This document shows positions 26,188-35,369 of a DNA stretch of 48,142 nt, piece after piece. The notes beneath the pieces were generated by a model. It saw only the letters and a program-made list of their open reading frames with translations. It searched no databases and was not told the DNA's origin. The DNA lies in assembly GCA_944325355.1 (NCBI GenBank), contig CALUZS010000018.1, forward strand, positions 1 to 48,142, written 5' to 3'. Position 1 is the first letter of the stretch; the number at the start of each line of letters is the position of its first letter. The translations under genes were made by a program, and so were the position numbers. The DNA comes from an uncultured Parabacteroides sp. Its GTDB lineage: Bacteria > Bacteroidota > Bacteroidia > Bacteroidales > Tannerellaceae.

Positions 26188-28611
26188 ATGAATAATTATC
26201 GGTTACTTTTTTTCAGTTGTTGTTTGTTGTTCACTTCTTGCAGGAGTGGAATTTTAGAAGAGCCCAATGTCTTTTTTCTTGACCGTCCGGCTACGGAGTG
26301 GGAAGAGACGTTCCCTTTAGGAAATGGTAGAATCGGTTTGATGTCGGATGGCGGGATTGAACAGGAAACTATATTAATGAATGAAATCTCACTGTGGTCG
26401 GGCAGCAAACAAGATGCAAGCAATCCGTTGGCTTCACAGTCATTGCCGAAAATCAGAGCTCTATTGTTTGAAGGAAAGAATGATGAAGCCCAAAATCTGA
26501 TGTACCAGACCTTTCGTTGTAGCGGTCAGGGTAGTGCATATGGTGATGGCGCTAATGCTCCATATGGAAGTTATCAGTTATTGGGGAATTTGGTAATTGA
26601 TTACTCTTATCCGGCAAAAGATTCAATAGTTTCTGATTATCGAAGGGAGCTGAATATGAATGAAGCCATTTCGGCTATTTCGTTCAAGCGGAATAATTCA
26701 TTATATGTCCGTGAACAATTTACCTCTTTTACCGAAGATGTCGGAGTTATACGTTTGTTGTCTGAGGAGAAAGCCGGTTTGACTTTTTGTATAAAGATGA
26801 ATCGGCCGGAGCATGCAACCGTGCAGGTAGCTGGAAATGATTTGTTGCTGGAAGGGCAATTGCCAGATGGGGTAAACGCAACGGAAATGAAAGGAATGAA
26901 GTTTGCCGCACGGGTGCGTGTCTTGTTGCCGAAGGATGGCTCTGTGTCGGCTGCAGATAGTTTGTTGCGTGTGGATAAAGCTTCAGAAGCAATAATCTTG
27001 GTAAGTATGGCGACCGACTATTTCGACAAAGATATTTCGGGAAATATACAGACTAGGTTGTCGGCTGCAGCTAAGAAAGATTATGAAACGCTTAAGCAAG
27101 AACATATAAATGCTTATAGCAAGCTTTTTTCCCGTGTGGATTTGAATTTGGGGCGCAGTAATTATCGGAAATTACCGATAGATAAGCGATTGTCTATGCT
27201 GGAACAGGGTATAGCCGATAATGATTTGTATGCATTATACTTTCAATTTGGTCGTTACTTGTTAATTTCGTCAACAAGACCGGGCTTGCTTCCGCCTAAT
27301 TTGCAAGGACTTTGGTGCAATACAATCCACACGCCGTGGAATGGAGATTATCATTTAAATATTAACTTGCAGATGAATTTGTGGCCGGCGGAAGTAACTA
27401 ATCTGTCGGAATTGCATGAGCCGTTTATTGAATGGACAAAACAGCAGGTGCCCTCCGGTGAGCGGACGGCAAACGCCTTTTATAATGCAAACGGTTGGGT
27501 GACTCATATTTTGGGAAATGTTTGGGAGTTTACGGAACCAGGTGAGCATCCTTCTTGGGGAGCAACGTGTACTTCCGCAGCATGGCTATGCCAGCATCTA
27601 TATCAACATTATCAATATACATGCGATTTATCGTACCTGAAAGAGGTCTATCCGGTAATGAAGAAAGCAGCACTATTCTTTACAGATATTCTGGTTCGCG
27701 ATCCTAGGTCTGGGTATTTGGTTACAGCACCGACAACATCACCGGAGAATGCCTTTAAATTGGAGAACGGGAACGTGGTTAGTGTATGTGCTGGTTCGAC
27801 AATGGATAATCAGATTATACGGGAATTGTTTACGAATACGATGAAAGCTGCCGGATTGTTGCATACGGATTCTGCTTTTTCAGCATTGTTGGCGGAAAAA
27901 ATGTCCGGATTGATGCCTACTACTATCGGAGCGGATGGTCGTATCATGGAATGGTTACAGCCTTATGAGGAAGTAGAGCCCCATCATCGTCATGTGTCGC
28001 ATCTGTATGGTTTGTATCCAGGCGATGAAATATCATTGGAGCGGACACCTGAATTGGCGGAAGCTGCGAAGAAAACCTTATTGCACAGAGGTGATAAAAG
28101 TACCGGTTGGTCTATGGCTTGGAAAATAAACTTTTGGGCGCGTCTCCATGAAGGGAATTACGCATTGAAGCTTTTGAAAGATTTGTTGCATCCGGTGGAC
28201 GTGAAAAAACGTAACGGAGAAGGCGGAACTTATCCTAATCTGTTTTGTGCACATCCTCCTTTCCAGATTGACGGGAACTTTGGAGCAACGGCTGGTGTTG
28301 CAGAAATGTTGGTACAGAGTCATACCGGACAAATTCATTTGTTGCCTGCATTGCCATCGGAATGGAGTGAGGGAAGAGTACACGGATTAAAGGTACGTGG
28401 TGGAGGAGAAATCTCAGTAGCTTGGAAAAACAGTGAATTGGTTCATGCATCTCTTAAATCTGTAGTGGACGGGACTTTTGTCCTGGCTTTGCCAAATGGC
28501 AGGAAAGTAGATTTTTATCTCAATGACCGACCTGCATCCTTGCCGATTGTCGATGACGCTGTTTCAGTAAAAATGCAGGCCGGAGATGTTTTGGTCGTAA
28601 AATATCGTTAG
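26188..28611 (+). CDS. GH95-family glycosidase lipoprotein (alpha-L-fucosidase type)
   Basis: An 807-residue lipoprotein with lipobox FTSC, then the N-terminal GH95 beta domain (ATEWEETFPLGNGRIGLMSD, NEISLWSG) and the alpha/alpha-six barrel. Residues matching the known inverting GH95 active site are present: the two asparagines N391 and N393 in HLNINLQMNLWPAE, the general acid E520 in TTSPENAF, and D695 in FQIDGNFGATAGV. Family members release alpha-1,2-linked L-fucose, some L-galactose or D-galactose. The enzyme is probably cell-surface or periplasmic. It follows the MsbA-like gene by 15 bp with a strong ribosome site. Its stop shares bases with the stop of the convergent gene (TTAG at 28608-28611). 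Confidence 0.95.
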   Translation: MNNYRLLFFSCCLLFTSCRSGILEEPNVFFLDRPATEWEETFPLGNGRIGLMSDGGIEQETILMNEISLWSGSKQDASNPLASQSLPKIRALLFEGKNDEAQNLMYQTFRCSGQGSAYGDGANAPYGSYQLLGNLVIDYSYPAKDSIVSDYRRELNMNEAISAISFKRNNSLYVREQFTSFTEDVGVIRLLSEEKAGLTFCIKMNRPEHATVQVAGNDLLLEGQLPDGVNATEMKGMKFAARVRVLLPKDGSVSAADSLLRVDKASEAIILVSMATDYFDKDISGNIQTRLSAAAKKDYETLKQEHINAYSKLFSRVDLNLGRSNYRKLPIDKRLSMLEQGIADNDLYALYFQFGRYLLISSTRPGLLPPNLQGLWCNTIHTPWNGDYHLNINLQMNLWPAEVTNLSELHEPFIEWTKQQVPSGERTANAFYNANGWVTHILGNVWEFTEPGEHPSWGATCTSAAWLCQHLYQHYQYTCDLSYLKEVYPVMKKAALFFTDILVRDPRSGYLVTAPTTSPENAFKLENGNVVSVCAGSTMDNQIIRELFTNTMKAAGLLHTDSAFSALLAEKMSGLMPTTIGADGRIMEWLQPYEEVEPHHRHVSHLYGLYPGDEISLERTPELAEAAKKTLLHRGDKSTGWSMAWKINFWARLHEGNYALKLLKDLLHPVDVKKRNGEGGTYPNLFCAHPPFQIDGNFGATAGVAEMLVQSHTGQIHLLPALPSEWSEGRVHGLKVRGGGEISVAWKNSELVHASLKSVVDGTFVLALPNGRKVDFYLNDRPASLPIVDDAVSVKMQAGDVLVVKYR

Positions 28612-29435
28612 GAGTTAAGTTTATTGTTCAAGTATTCTATACGTTTTAAAGCATTTTCCCTCGCAGTTGTCATTTTATAAATATCATTCAGAACAACTGC
28701 GAGGTTATATGTCGCAACTAATGCTTTTTTATCAGCGTCTGCTATATATATAATGTAAGGTTTTCCTCCGAGATATTCCACTTTTATCCGGTTATTTGCA
28801 TTATCGTATATGAATTTTATGGCGTTTTCTCCTTTTTCGGCTTTATAGGTAACTACTTCGGTGGTATTTCCTAAATTGGAGAAACGGTAATTATTTCCGC
28901 CATCGTAAGCAATTTCGGGTGTTTCTACAAACGTCCCGTCGGGGGTGCTGAGCTTAATCCCTGTATGTTCAATAGGCTTTGCTCCATAGTAAACACTGGC
29001 TAAATACATCTCTCCATGTTCGTTCACGCCGCTTCGTATGTAACATCTTTCCACATTTCGTTCGATTGTCTGGTATTTCCAGATATAATTCCCGATAGTT
29101 TCATAAAGCGAGTCTTTTTCAAACTTGAAGTCTTTTTTCATATTCTCTAATTCTTGTTGGCGGATAGGAAGCAGACTGTCACAATATGCAATATTCCGTT
29201 TGGCTTCTTTGATGTCTATTTGTCTCATGACAGTTAAAGCTTCTTTCAATATTTTATATTCTTTCGGATAGAATTTGCGGATGGAATCTATTTCATTTCT
29301 TGCTGCGAAGAAATCGTTGTTTTCTAAGTTTATCCTAGCCTGTTCTAAGCGTTTGTTTGCTTCTTTTTCTGCGTTGTTGCAGCCGCCTGAAATAATTATC
29401 AGGGAAGATACTAAGATTGTAATGTATTTTTTCAT
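28608..29435 (-). CDS. Coiled-coil lipoprotein of unknown function
   Basis: A 275-residue lipoprotein with lipobox SGGC when started at the ATG at 29435 (MKKYITILVSSLIIISGGC). A helical segment follows (NAEKEANKRLEQARINLENN, residues about 20-40) and a second helical region around SLLPIRQQELENMKKDF, then a beta-rich domain of about 140 residues. The early part resembles tetratricopeptide-like helices of stress-related lipoproteins but has no enzyme motif. An upstream in-frame codon at 29555 would run through the divergent promoters and into the cca gene and is rejected. Its stop overlaps the GH95 stop by four bases. Confidence 0.8.
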   Translation of the reverse strand: MKKYITILVSSLIIISGGCNNAEKEANKRLEQARINLENNDFFAARNEIDSIRKFYPKEYKILKEALTVMRQIDIKEAKRNIAYCDSLLPIRQQELENMKKDFKFEKDSLYETIGNYIWKYQTIERNVERCYIRSGVNEHGEMYLASVYYGAKPIEHTGIKLSTPDGTFVETPEIAYDGGNNYRFSNLGNTTEVVTYKAEKGENAIKFIYDNANNRIKVEYLGGKPYIIYIADADKKALVATYNLAVVLNDIYKMTTARENALKRIEYLNNKLNS

Positions 29436-29464
29436 TGTACCGTACTTATTTTTATATTGATGTA

Positions 29465-29472
29465 CAAAGATA
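29465..29472 (-). promoter_or_regulatory. -7 element of the coiled-coil lipoprotein gene
   Basis: The minus strand reads TATCTTTG, a full TAnnTTTG match, 30 bp upstream of the ATG at 29435 and only 8 bp from the divergent -7 box of cca. Confidence 0.6.
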
Positions 29473-29480
29473 TATTTAAT

Positions 29481-29488
29481 TATCTTTG
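29481..29488 (+). promoter_or_regulatory. -7 element of cca
   Basis: TATCTTTG, a full match, 24 bp before the ATG at 29513. TTG at 29457-29459 lies 21 bp upstream and may be the -33 element; it overlaps the divergent promoter. Confidence 0.65.
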
Positions 29489-29512
29489 CAGACGCAAAGT
29501 TGAAATGGATAA

Positions 29513-30949
29513 ATGTATTTAGAAAGAGAAGAATTATTGAAACATATCTCTGCAAAACCGTTCCGTATCATTTCGGAAGCAGCAGACGAGCTTCAGGTTG
29601 AGACTTACGTGATTGGTGGATATGTCAGGGATATATTTCTGAATCGTCCTTCAAAAGATATAGATGTCGTTGCTGTTGGCAGTGGAATAGAATTGGCAAA
29701 ACTGGTTGCCGCCAAGTTGGGGAAAGGTGCCTTTTTGTCGGTCTTTAAGAATTTTGGAACGGCGCAAGTGAAGTGCAAGGATTTGGAGATTGAATTTGTC
29801 GGGGCACGGAAGGAGTCATATGCAAGAGATAGCCGGAAACCGTTGGTGGAAGATGGTACACTTGAAGATGATCAGAATCGTCGGGATTTTACAATTAACG
29901 CATTGGCTATTTGCTTAAATAAAGAACGTTATGGAGAGCTGGTGGATCCTTTTGGCGGATTGAATGATATGGATGATTTAATTATCAGGACTCCGTTGGA
30001 TCCAGATATAACATTCAGTGATGATCCGTTACGAATGATGCGGGCTGTGCGATTTGCTTCTCAACTTGGATTCTTTATTGAGCCGGATACATTCGACGCC
30101 ATTGTCCGTAATCGGCAACGGATAGAAATCATTTCGAAAGAACGAATAGTTGACGAATTGAATAAGATAGTTTTGTCGCCAAAACCATCCTTGGGTTTTG
30201 ATTTGTTGGATAAAAGTGGATTACTTGGTATTATATTCCCGGAATTGTCTGCTTTAAAAGGCGTAGAGACTAAGGAAGGGAAAGGCCATAAAGATAATTT
30301 TGCACATACCTTGATGGTATTGGACAGGCTAAGCAAAAATTCTCAAAGTCTTTGGTTGAGATGGAGTGCGTTGTTGCATGATATAGCGAAACCGGTGACC
30401 AAGCGTTGGGATAGCAAATTGGGTTGGACGTTCCATAATCATAATTTTATCGGGGAGAAGATGATTCCAGGCATTTTCCGCAGGATGAAATTGCCTATGA
30501 ATGATAAGATGAAGTATGTACAGAAGATGGTTCGGCTACATATGCGCCCGATTGTACTTTCCGATGAAGATGTCACAGACTCTGCAATCCGACGACTTTT
30601 GTTTGATGCTGGTGATGACATAGATGACCTGATGACGTTGTGCGAAGCCGATATTACGAGCAAGAATCCGGAAAAAGTCCGTCGTTTCTTGAAAAATTTC
30701 CAGTTGGTTCGTAGCCGGCTTTCAGAGATAGAAGAGAAAGACCGGGTACGTAATTTTCAGCCACCAATATCAGGAGAGGACATTATGGAGATATTTTCAT
30801 TGCCGCCTTCGCGTCCGGTAGGTCAGTTAAAAGAGAATATCAAAAATGCGATTCTTGATGGTGTAATTCCCAATGAATATGATGCAGCTTATGCATATAT
30901 GTTGGAATGCGCAGCAAAAATGGGATTGTCTCCTGCAAAGAAAATGTGA
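29513..30949 (+). CDS. cca: CCA tRNA nucleotidyltransferase with HD domain
   Basis: Adds or repairs the CCA end of tRNAs; 478 residues. The class II nucleotidyltransferase head has GGYVRD (35-40) and the metal aspartates D49 and D51 in SKDIDVV, then RRDFTINALA (about 123) for nucleotide selection. The middle RNA-binding domain has DDPLRMMRAVRFASQLGF. The C-terminal HD domain has SALLHDIAKP at about residue 285, so the protein may also have phosphohydrolase activity. The window's tRNA-Ser lacks an encoded CCA, which agrees with a need for this enzyme. Annotation as poly(A) polymerase is less likely from length and motif set. Confidence 0.94.
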   Translation: MYLEREELLKHISAKPFRIISEAADELQVETYVIGGYVRDIFLNRPSKDIDVVAVGSGIELAKLVAAKLGKGAFLSVFKNFGTAQVKCKDLEIEFVGARKESYARDSRKPLVEDGTLEDDQNRRDFTINALAICLNKERYGELVDPFGGLNDMDDLIIRTPLDPDITFSDDPLRMMRAVRFASQLGFFIEPDTFDAIVRNRQRIEIISKERIVDELNKIVLSPKPSLGFDLLDKSGLLGIIFPELSALKGVETKEGKGHKDNFAHTLMVLDRLSKNSQSLWLRWSALLHDIAKPVTKRWDSKLGWTFHNHNFIGEKMIPGIFRRMKLPMNDKMKYVQKMVRLHMRPIVLSDEDVTDSAIRRLLFDAGDDIDDLMTLCEADITSKNPEKVRRFLKNFQLVRSRLSEIEEKDRVRNFQPPISGEDIMEIFSLPPSRPVGQLKENIKNAILDGVIPNEYDAAYAYMLECAAKMGLSPAKKM

Positions 30950-31056
30950 AAAATTTGCGTTCCCTGTATAATTTTCAAGGTTTAGTTCATATCTTAAAAA
31001 ATAGTAATAGGATTTGTTCTGTTGTTTTTTGTAAAAATGATTCTCTGATTTAATTG

Positions 31057-31064
31057 TATATTTG
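31057..31064 (+). promoter_or_regulatory. Probable -7 element of the envelope/mutL operon
   Basis: TATATTTG, a full TAnnTTTG match, about 110 bp upstream of the first gene at 31168. A TTTG at 31028-31031 lies 25 bp away, longer than usual spacing. Confidence 0.5.
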
Positions 31065-31167
31065 CTTTGTTTAAAGCAGGTCATGAAAAGGAATTTGTTA
31101 AAAATTCAACTCCTTATGGGGCAGTTGGAGAATTGTTGAATAAATTTCTTTTAAAAGAGAATAAAGA

Positions 31168-32040
31168 ATGATGAGATTTTGTTTCATAGCCATCGCCTTT
31201 GTATCTTTGCTCGTTGCTTGTAAAAAGACAAAACCGTCTGAAAAAACGGATGTCTTGGTACAAGTAAAAGAGCAGTTATTGACACGGACAGAGGTTGAAA
31301 GTTCTTTGCCGAAAGGTCTTTCTTATTCTGACAGTTTGTTGTATGCTGAAAGTTATGTGAAAAACTGGATTCAGAATGTTCTGATTTATGATGTTGCTGT
31401 TCGGAATTTGGGCGAACGCAATAAGGAGATTGATAAATTGGTGGAAGATTATCGGCATTCTTTAGTACGTTATCGTTATCAGGAACAGTTGATAGAGGAA
31501 AAGTTGTCAGCTACTATAACGGAGGAAGAAGAAAAGGCTTTTTATGAAGCTAATCGAGAAAAGTTTGTGTTGGATGAAGCTCTGGTTAAAGGTTTGTTTT
31601 TGAAAGTTCCTGTAGATGCACCTTCTCTTTCAGATTTAAAAGAGTGGTGCCGTTCGGGGTCGGAATCGTCGGTGGAGAAAATAGAAAAATATAGCGTTCA
31701 GAATGCTGTTATCTATGAATATTTTTATAATCGGTGGGTTGATTTTGCTGAAATCATTGATAACATCCCGATGCAAATATCAAATAGTTCAGATTTTCTG
31801 AAGGCAAGAAAGATGGTGGAATATTCCGATAGCAGTTATTGTTATCTGTTAAATATAAAGGATTATATTACTGCTGGAAATATAGCTCCTTTTGATTATT
31901 CGATACCTCAAATAAAGGAGATGTTGATTAATCAGAGGAAAATGGATTTCTTGAGAAATTTTGAGAACGATTTATATAATAGTGCAATCAGAAAAGGAGA
32001 TGTGATATTTTTTAACGCGGAATCTTTTTCTGAAAAATAA
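31168..32040 (+). CDS. Lipoprotein with SurA/PpiC-like N-terminal region
   Basis: A 290-residue lipoprotein with lipobox LVAC, followed by KKTKPSEKTDVLVQVKEQLL. The helical body with ESYVKNWIQNVLIYDVAVRN and ITEEEEKAFYEANREKFVLDE matches the SurA N-terminal chaperone fold, where one strand-helix unit holds unfolded outer-membrane proteins and ITEEE..AFYEANREKF links to the isomerase part. I see no complete PpiC domain, so it may be a chaperone without isomerase activity. It is the first gene of a five-gene operon, 15 bp before the two-domain SurA-like gene. The start is one of two adjacent ATGs (31168 or 31171). Confidence 0.8.
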   Translation: MMRFCFIAIAFVSLLVACKKTKPSEKTDVLVQVKEQLLTRTEVESSLPKGLSYSDSLLYAESYVKNWIQNVLIYDVAVRNLGERNKEIDKLVEDYRHSLVRYRYQEQLIEEKLSATITEEEEKAFYEANREKFVLDEALVKGLFLKVPVDAPSLSDLKEWCRSGSESSVEKIEKYSVQNAVIYEYFYNRWVDFAEIIDNIPMQISNSSDFLKARKMVEYSDSSYCYLLNIKDYITAGNIAPFDYSIPQIKEMLINQRKMDFLRNFENDLYNSAIRKGDVIFFNAESFSEK

Positions 32041-32055
32041 AGAAGTTGAAAGACA

Positions 32056-33447
32056 ATGAAGAAAACATTGACTGTATTTATTTTGGCGTGTCTCTCTTGT
32101 ATGGCAATCGCTCAAGATAATGTGATAGATGAAATTGTATGGGTGGTAGGAGATGAAGCCATCTTACGCTCAGATGTGGAAACACAACGGCTGATGATGC
32201 AGACAGACGGGATTTCGTTCGATGGCGATCCCTATTGTATTATTCCGGAACAGTTGGCAATTCAAAAATTGTATCTGAACCAAGCACAATTGGATAGTAT
32301 TACCGTGAACGAAAGTATGGTAATTCAGCAAGTGGACCAAGTGATGAATTATTTTGTAACCCATATAGGTAATGGATCAAAAGAGAAAGTGGAGGAATAT
32401 TTCAATAAGCGCTTCACGGAGATTAGGGATGAACGTCTGAAAATGGAACGTGAGCAGGCGATTATCAAGAAGATGCAAGAAACATTGGTCGGCGAAATAA
32501 AACTGACTCCATCTGAAGTACGTAAATATTATAACGAAATACCAAAAGATAGTCTGCCCAATATCCCGACGACGGTAGAGGTACAGATTATAACCCGGGA
32601 GCCCAAAATACCGATGGAGGAAGTTGATGCCATCAAAGCCCGTTTGCGGGACTATACCGAACAGGTAAATTCCGGTAAGATGGAATTTTCTACGTTGGCC
32701 CGTATGTATTCGGAAGATCCTCTGTCGGCTGTAAAAGGTGGCGAATTAGGTTTCCAATCGAAAACATCTTTGATTCCGGAGTTCGCAAATGTCGCATTTA
32801 ATTTGAACGATACGAAGCGGGTCTCGAATATTGTTGAAACCGATTATGGATTTCATATCATACAATTGATAGAAAAACGTGGAGACCGCGTCAATGTCCG
32901 CCACATCTTATTGAAACCAGAACCTTCGGAAACAGAGCTTCAGAAGGCAAAGGCGGTGATGGATACCATATATACAACTATTCTTAAACATGAATTGAAT
33001 AATGAGGTGGATTCTCTGACATTTGATAATGCCGCTTATTGGGTATCGTCCGACAAAAATACGCGATTAAACAAAGGTCTGATGGTAAATACCAAAACCG
33101 AAAATCCGGCTTATTATGGAACTCCGCGTTTTGAAATGCATGAACTTCCGCAGGAAGTGGCGAAGGTAGTAGACAAGATGAAAGTTGGGGAAATATCAGA
33201 ACCGTTTGAAATGATAGACGATACAGGTAAGAAAATCATAGCGTTTGTGAAGTTGAAAGCGAAGACTGAAGCTCATAAAGCAAACCTGGCAGATGATTAT
33301 CAGACGCTGAAAGCTATGGTAGAGTCTAAGAAAAGAACAGAAGTATTGGATAATTGGATTAGGAAAAAACAGAAGACTACGTATGTCCGTATCAGTGATG
33401 GCTGGAAAAACTGTGATTTCCGTTATCCGGATTGGATTAAAGAATGA
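32056..33447 (+). CDS. SurA-like periplasmic peptidylprolyl isomerase
   Basis: Periplasmic chaperone and prolyl isomerase for outer-membrane proteins; 463 residues. The type I signal peptide MKKTLTVFILACLSCMAIAQ is followed by the SurA N-domain (DEIVWVVGDEAILRSDVE, then QLAIQKLYLNQAQLDSI). Two parvulin (PpiC) segments follow, beginning at about residues 171 (TVEVQIITREP; ARMYSEDPLSAVKGGELGF) and 278 (VNVRHILLKPEPSE). The first has the complete glycine-rich core; the second is less typical after RHILLKP. The stop overlaps the start of the next gene as ATGA, so translation is coupled to the OstA-like gene, in keeping with a joint role in outer-membrane assembly. Confidence 0.92.
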   Translation: MKKTLTVFILACLSCMAIAQDNVIDEIVWVVGDEAILRSDVETQRLMMQTDGISFDGDPYCIIPEQLAIQKLYLNQAQLDSITVNESMVIQQVDQVMNYFVTHIGNGSKEKVEEYFNKRFTEIRDERLKMEREQAIIKKMQETLVGEIKLTPSEVRKYYNEIPKDSLPNIPTTVEVQIITREPKIPMEEVDAIKARLRDYTEQVNSGKMEFSTLARMYSEDPLSAVKGGELGFQSKTSLIPEFANVAFNLNDTKRVSNIVETDYGFHIIQLIEKRGDRVNVRHILLKPEPSETELQKAKAVMDTIYTTILKHELNNEVDSLTFDNAAYWVSSDKNTRLNKGLMVNTKTENPAYYGTPRFEMHELPQEVAKVVDKMKVGEISEPFEMIDDTGKKIIAFVKLKAKTEAHKANLADDYQTLKAMVESKKRTEVLDNWIRKKQKTTYVRISDGWKNCDFRYPDWIKE

Positions 33448-35036
33448 AGAAACGATTTGTTCGTTTGTGGCTTGTCGGAATTTTTTCGATAATTATAGCG
33501 TTTCCGCTTATTTCACAGTCGGGGGACAATAAAACTTCTGTCTCTAAGACAAGAGTAAATTTGGAACATGCGGATAAACTATCTTTTAATAAAAGCATCA
33601 ATGAGAAAGCGCAAGTATTAGTAGGTGATGTCTGTTTCCGTCATGACAGTTCTTACATGTATTGCGATAGTGCCTATTTTTATAGGGAAACAAACTCTTT
33701 GGAGGCTTTTAGTAACGTCCGGATGGAGCAGGGGGATACCTTGTTTGTTTTTGGGGATTACTTGTTTTATGATGGAGATTCGCAGATTGCTTATTTGCGG
33801 AATAATGTCCGGATGGAGAATGGTCAAGTTACTCTTTTCACGGACAGCTTAAATTATGAACGGGTAGCGAATGTCGGTTATTATTTTGAAGGTGGCTTAA
33901 TCGTTGATTCGTTAAATCAGCTCTCTTCCTTTTATGGTCGTTATTATCCTTCGACCAAACAATCGGTTTTTAACGATAGTGTCCGTTTGGAAAATCCGAA
34001 TTTCACACTTTATTCAGATACGTTGGAATATAATACCGAATCAAAGATAGCAACAATATTGGGACCTTCTGTTATTGTATCCGACAGTGGTACGATTTAT
34101 ACGTCTAAAGGTTGGTATAATACGGTAGAGAATCTTGCGATTCTGCAAACACGTTCTACGGTCATTTCCGGAACGAAAATATTGGAAGGTGACTCTTTGC
34201 TTTATGACCGACAGACCGGATACGGCGAAGCTTTTGGGAATATGTCCTTACAGGATACAGTGCGGAAGGTGACGTTGACAGGAGAATACGGATATTTTAA
34301 TGAATTTGATGATTCGGCTTTTGCTACCGACCGCGCCTGTTTCCTTGAATATTCGCAAGGGGATACCTTGTTCTTGCATGCAGACACGTTGCGTATGGTG
34401 ACCATTGATTCGCTGGAAAGACGGATTAGTGCATATTACGGTGTCCGTTTTTATAGGACAGATATTCAGGGAGTGTGCGATTCGATGTACTTTAATACTC
34501 GAGATTCTATATTATATATGTATACGGGTCCGGTATTGTGGAATGCGAATTATCAGTTATATGGTGATACAATCGAAGTGCATTTGGGAGATAGTGCCAT
34601 CGATTTGGCTCATGTGAAAGAGTTCGCTTTTGCAGTCCAGCAAGTCGATTCAATCTGTTTCAACCAGTTGAAAGGGAAAGACCTTAAAGCTTATTTTGAG
34701 GGACAGGCGGTTCGTCAGATCGATGTCTCAGGAAATGCGGAATCAATTTATTATCCAATGGAAAAGGATAGTTCGATGATAGGATTGAATGCAACTCAGA
34801 GTGGTTTTCTCTCCATTTGGCTGAAAGACCGGAAGATTGACCGTTTGAAAATCTGGCCTTCGCCGAAATGCAGCATGACACCAATCCCCGATTTGCAGCC
34901 GCAGGATAGAACCTTGAAAGATTTTTATTGGTTTGATTATTTACGGCCAACCGATAAAAATGATATCTTTGTAGTGAAGAAGCGGCGACAGCAGGATGTC
35001 CCGACGCGAAGCAAGAACAATAAATTTGCACGTTAG
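33444..35036 (+). CDS. OstA/LptA-like LPS-transport protein
   Basis: A 530-residue exported protein. The signal region has a basic n-terminus and FSIIIAFPLISQ. The mature part is built from beta-strand repeats typical of the OstA/LptA beta-jellyroll (LVGDVCFRHDSSYMYCDSAY, GDYLFYDGDSQIAYLRNNVR, SLNYERVANVGYYFEGG). The repeats share the pattern of an early glycine, D-S-Y-x-C-D and a closing aromatic. LptA-type proteins form the periplasmic slide for LPS. Bacteroidetes versions are longer than E. coli LptA (about 185 residues) because of extra repeats and a C-terminal extension rich in charged residues. It overlaps the SurA-like gene by four bases. Confidence 0.88.
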   Translation: MKKRFVRLWLVGIFSIIIAFPLISQSGDNKTSVSKTRVNLEHADKLSFNKSINEKAQVLVGDVCFRHDSSYMYCDSAYFYRETNSLEAFSNVRMEQGDTLFVFGDYLFYDGDSQIAYLRNNVRMENGQVTLFTDSLNYERVANVGYYFEGGLIVDSLNQLSSFYGRYYPSTKQSVFNDSVRLENPNFTLYSDTLEYNTESKIATILGPSVIVSDSGTIYTSKGWYNTVENLAILQTRSTVISGTKILEGDSLLYDRQTGYGEAFGNMSLQDTVRKVTLTGEYGYFNEFDDSAFATDRACFLEYSQGDTLFLHADTLRMVTIDSLERRISAYYGVRFYRTDIQGVCDSMYFNTRDSILYMYTGPVLWNANYQLYGDTIEVHLGDSAIDLAHVKEFAFAVQQVDSICFNQLKGKDLKAYFEGQAVRQIDVSGNAESIYYPMEKDSSMIGLNATQSGFLSIWLKDRKIDRLKIWPSPKCSMTPIPDLQPQDRTLKDFYWFDYLRPTDKNDIFVVKKRRQQDVPTRSKNNKFAR

Positions 35037-35060
35037 TGTTTTTTATAAGGAGAATTTGTT

Positions 35061-35366
35061 ATGGCTCTATTTTCTTTTTATAACGTACGTAAGCCCAGGC
35101 AATTCGAACATAAACCAATTTATTGGGATGCCAGAAAAGAGGCATTGGGCGACAGGGTAGAAAAAGTGAAACGGGAATTGGGTATGGAGGATTGTTCTCC
35201 GGAGAGTTATAAACCTCAAATAAAGGGTACCTTTATTGAAGGCACCTCCCATTTACGGAAAAGTGTAGAGAGAGGAGACACTGCCCGCTCAAGGAAATAT
35301 AAAAATGTAAAGCTTTTGGTTGTTTTGGCGGTTTGTGCAGTTATATTCTGGATATTATTTTGGTAA
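35061..35366 (+). CDS. Small tail-anchored membrane protein of unknown function
   Basis: A 101-residue protein, charged over residues 1-80 (RKPRQFEHKPIYWDARKEAL, GDRVEKVKREL) and ending in a hydrophobic segment (LLVVLAVCAVIFWILFW) that should anchor the C-terminus in the inner membrane. It has a good leader (AAGGAGA a few bases upstream of the ATG). It sits between the OstA-like gene and mutL with gaps of 24 and 3 bp, so it belongs to the operon. I do not recognise the family, and it may matter for LPS or outer-membrane assembly by context. Confidence 0.8.
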   Translation: MALFSFYNVRKPRQFEHKPIYWDARKEALGDRVEKVKRELGMEDCSPESYKPQIKGTFIEGTSHLRKSVERGDTARSRKYKNVKLLVVLAVCAVIFWILFW

Positions 35367-35369
35367 GGA

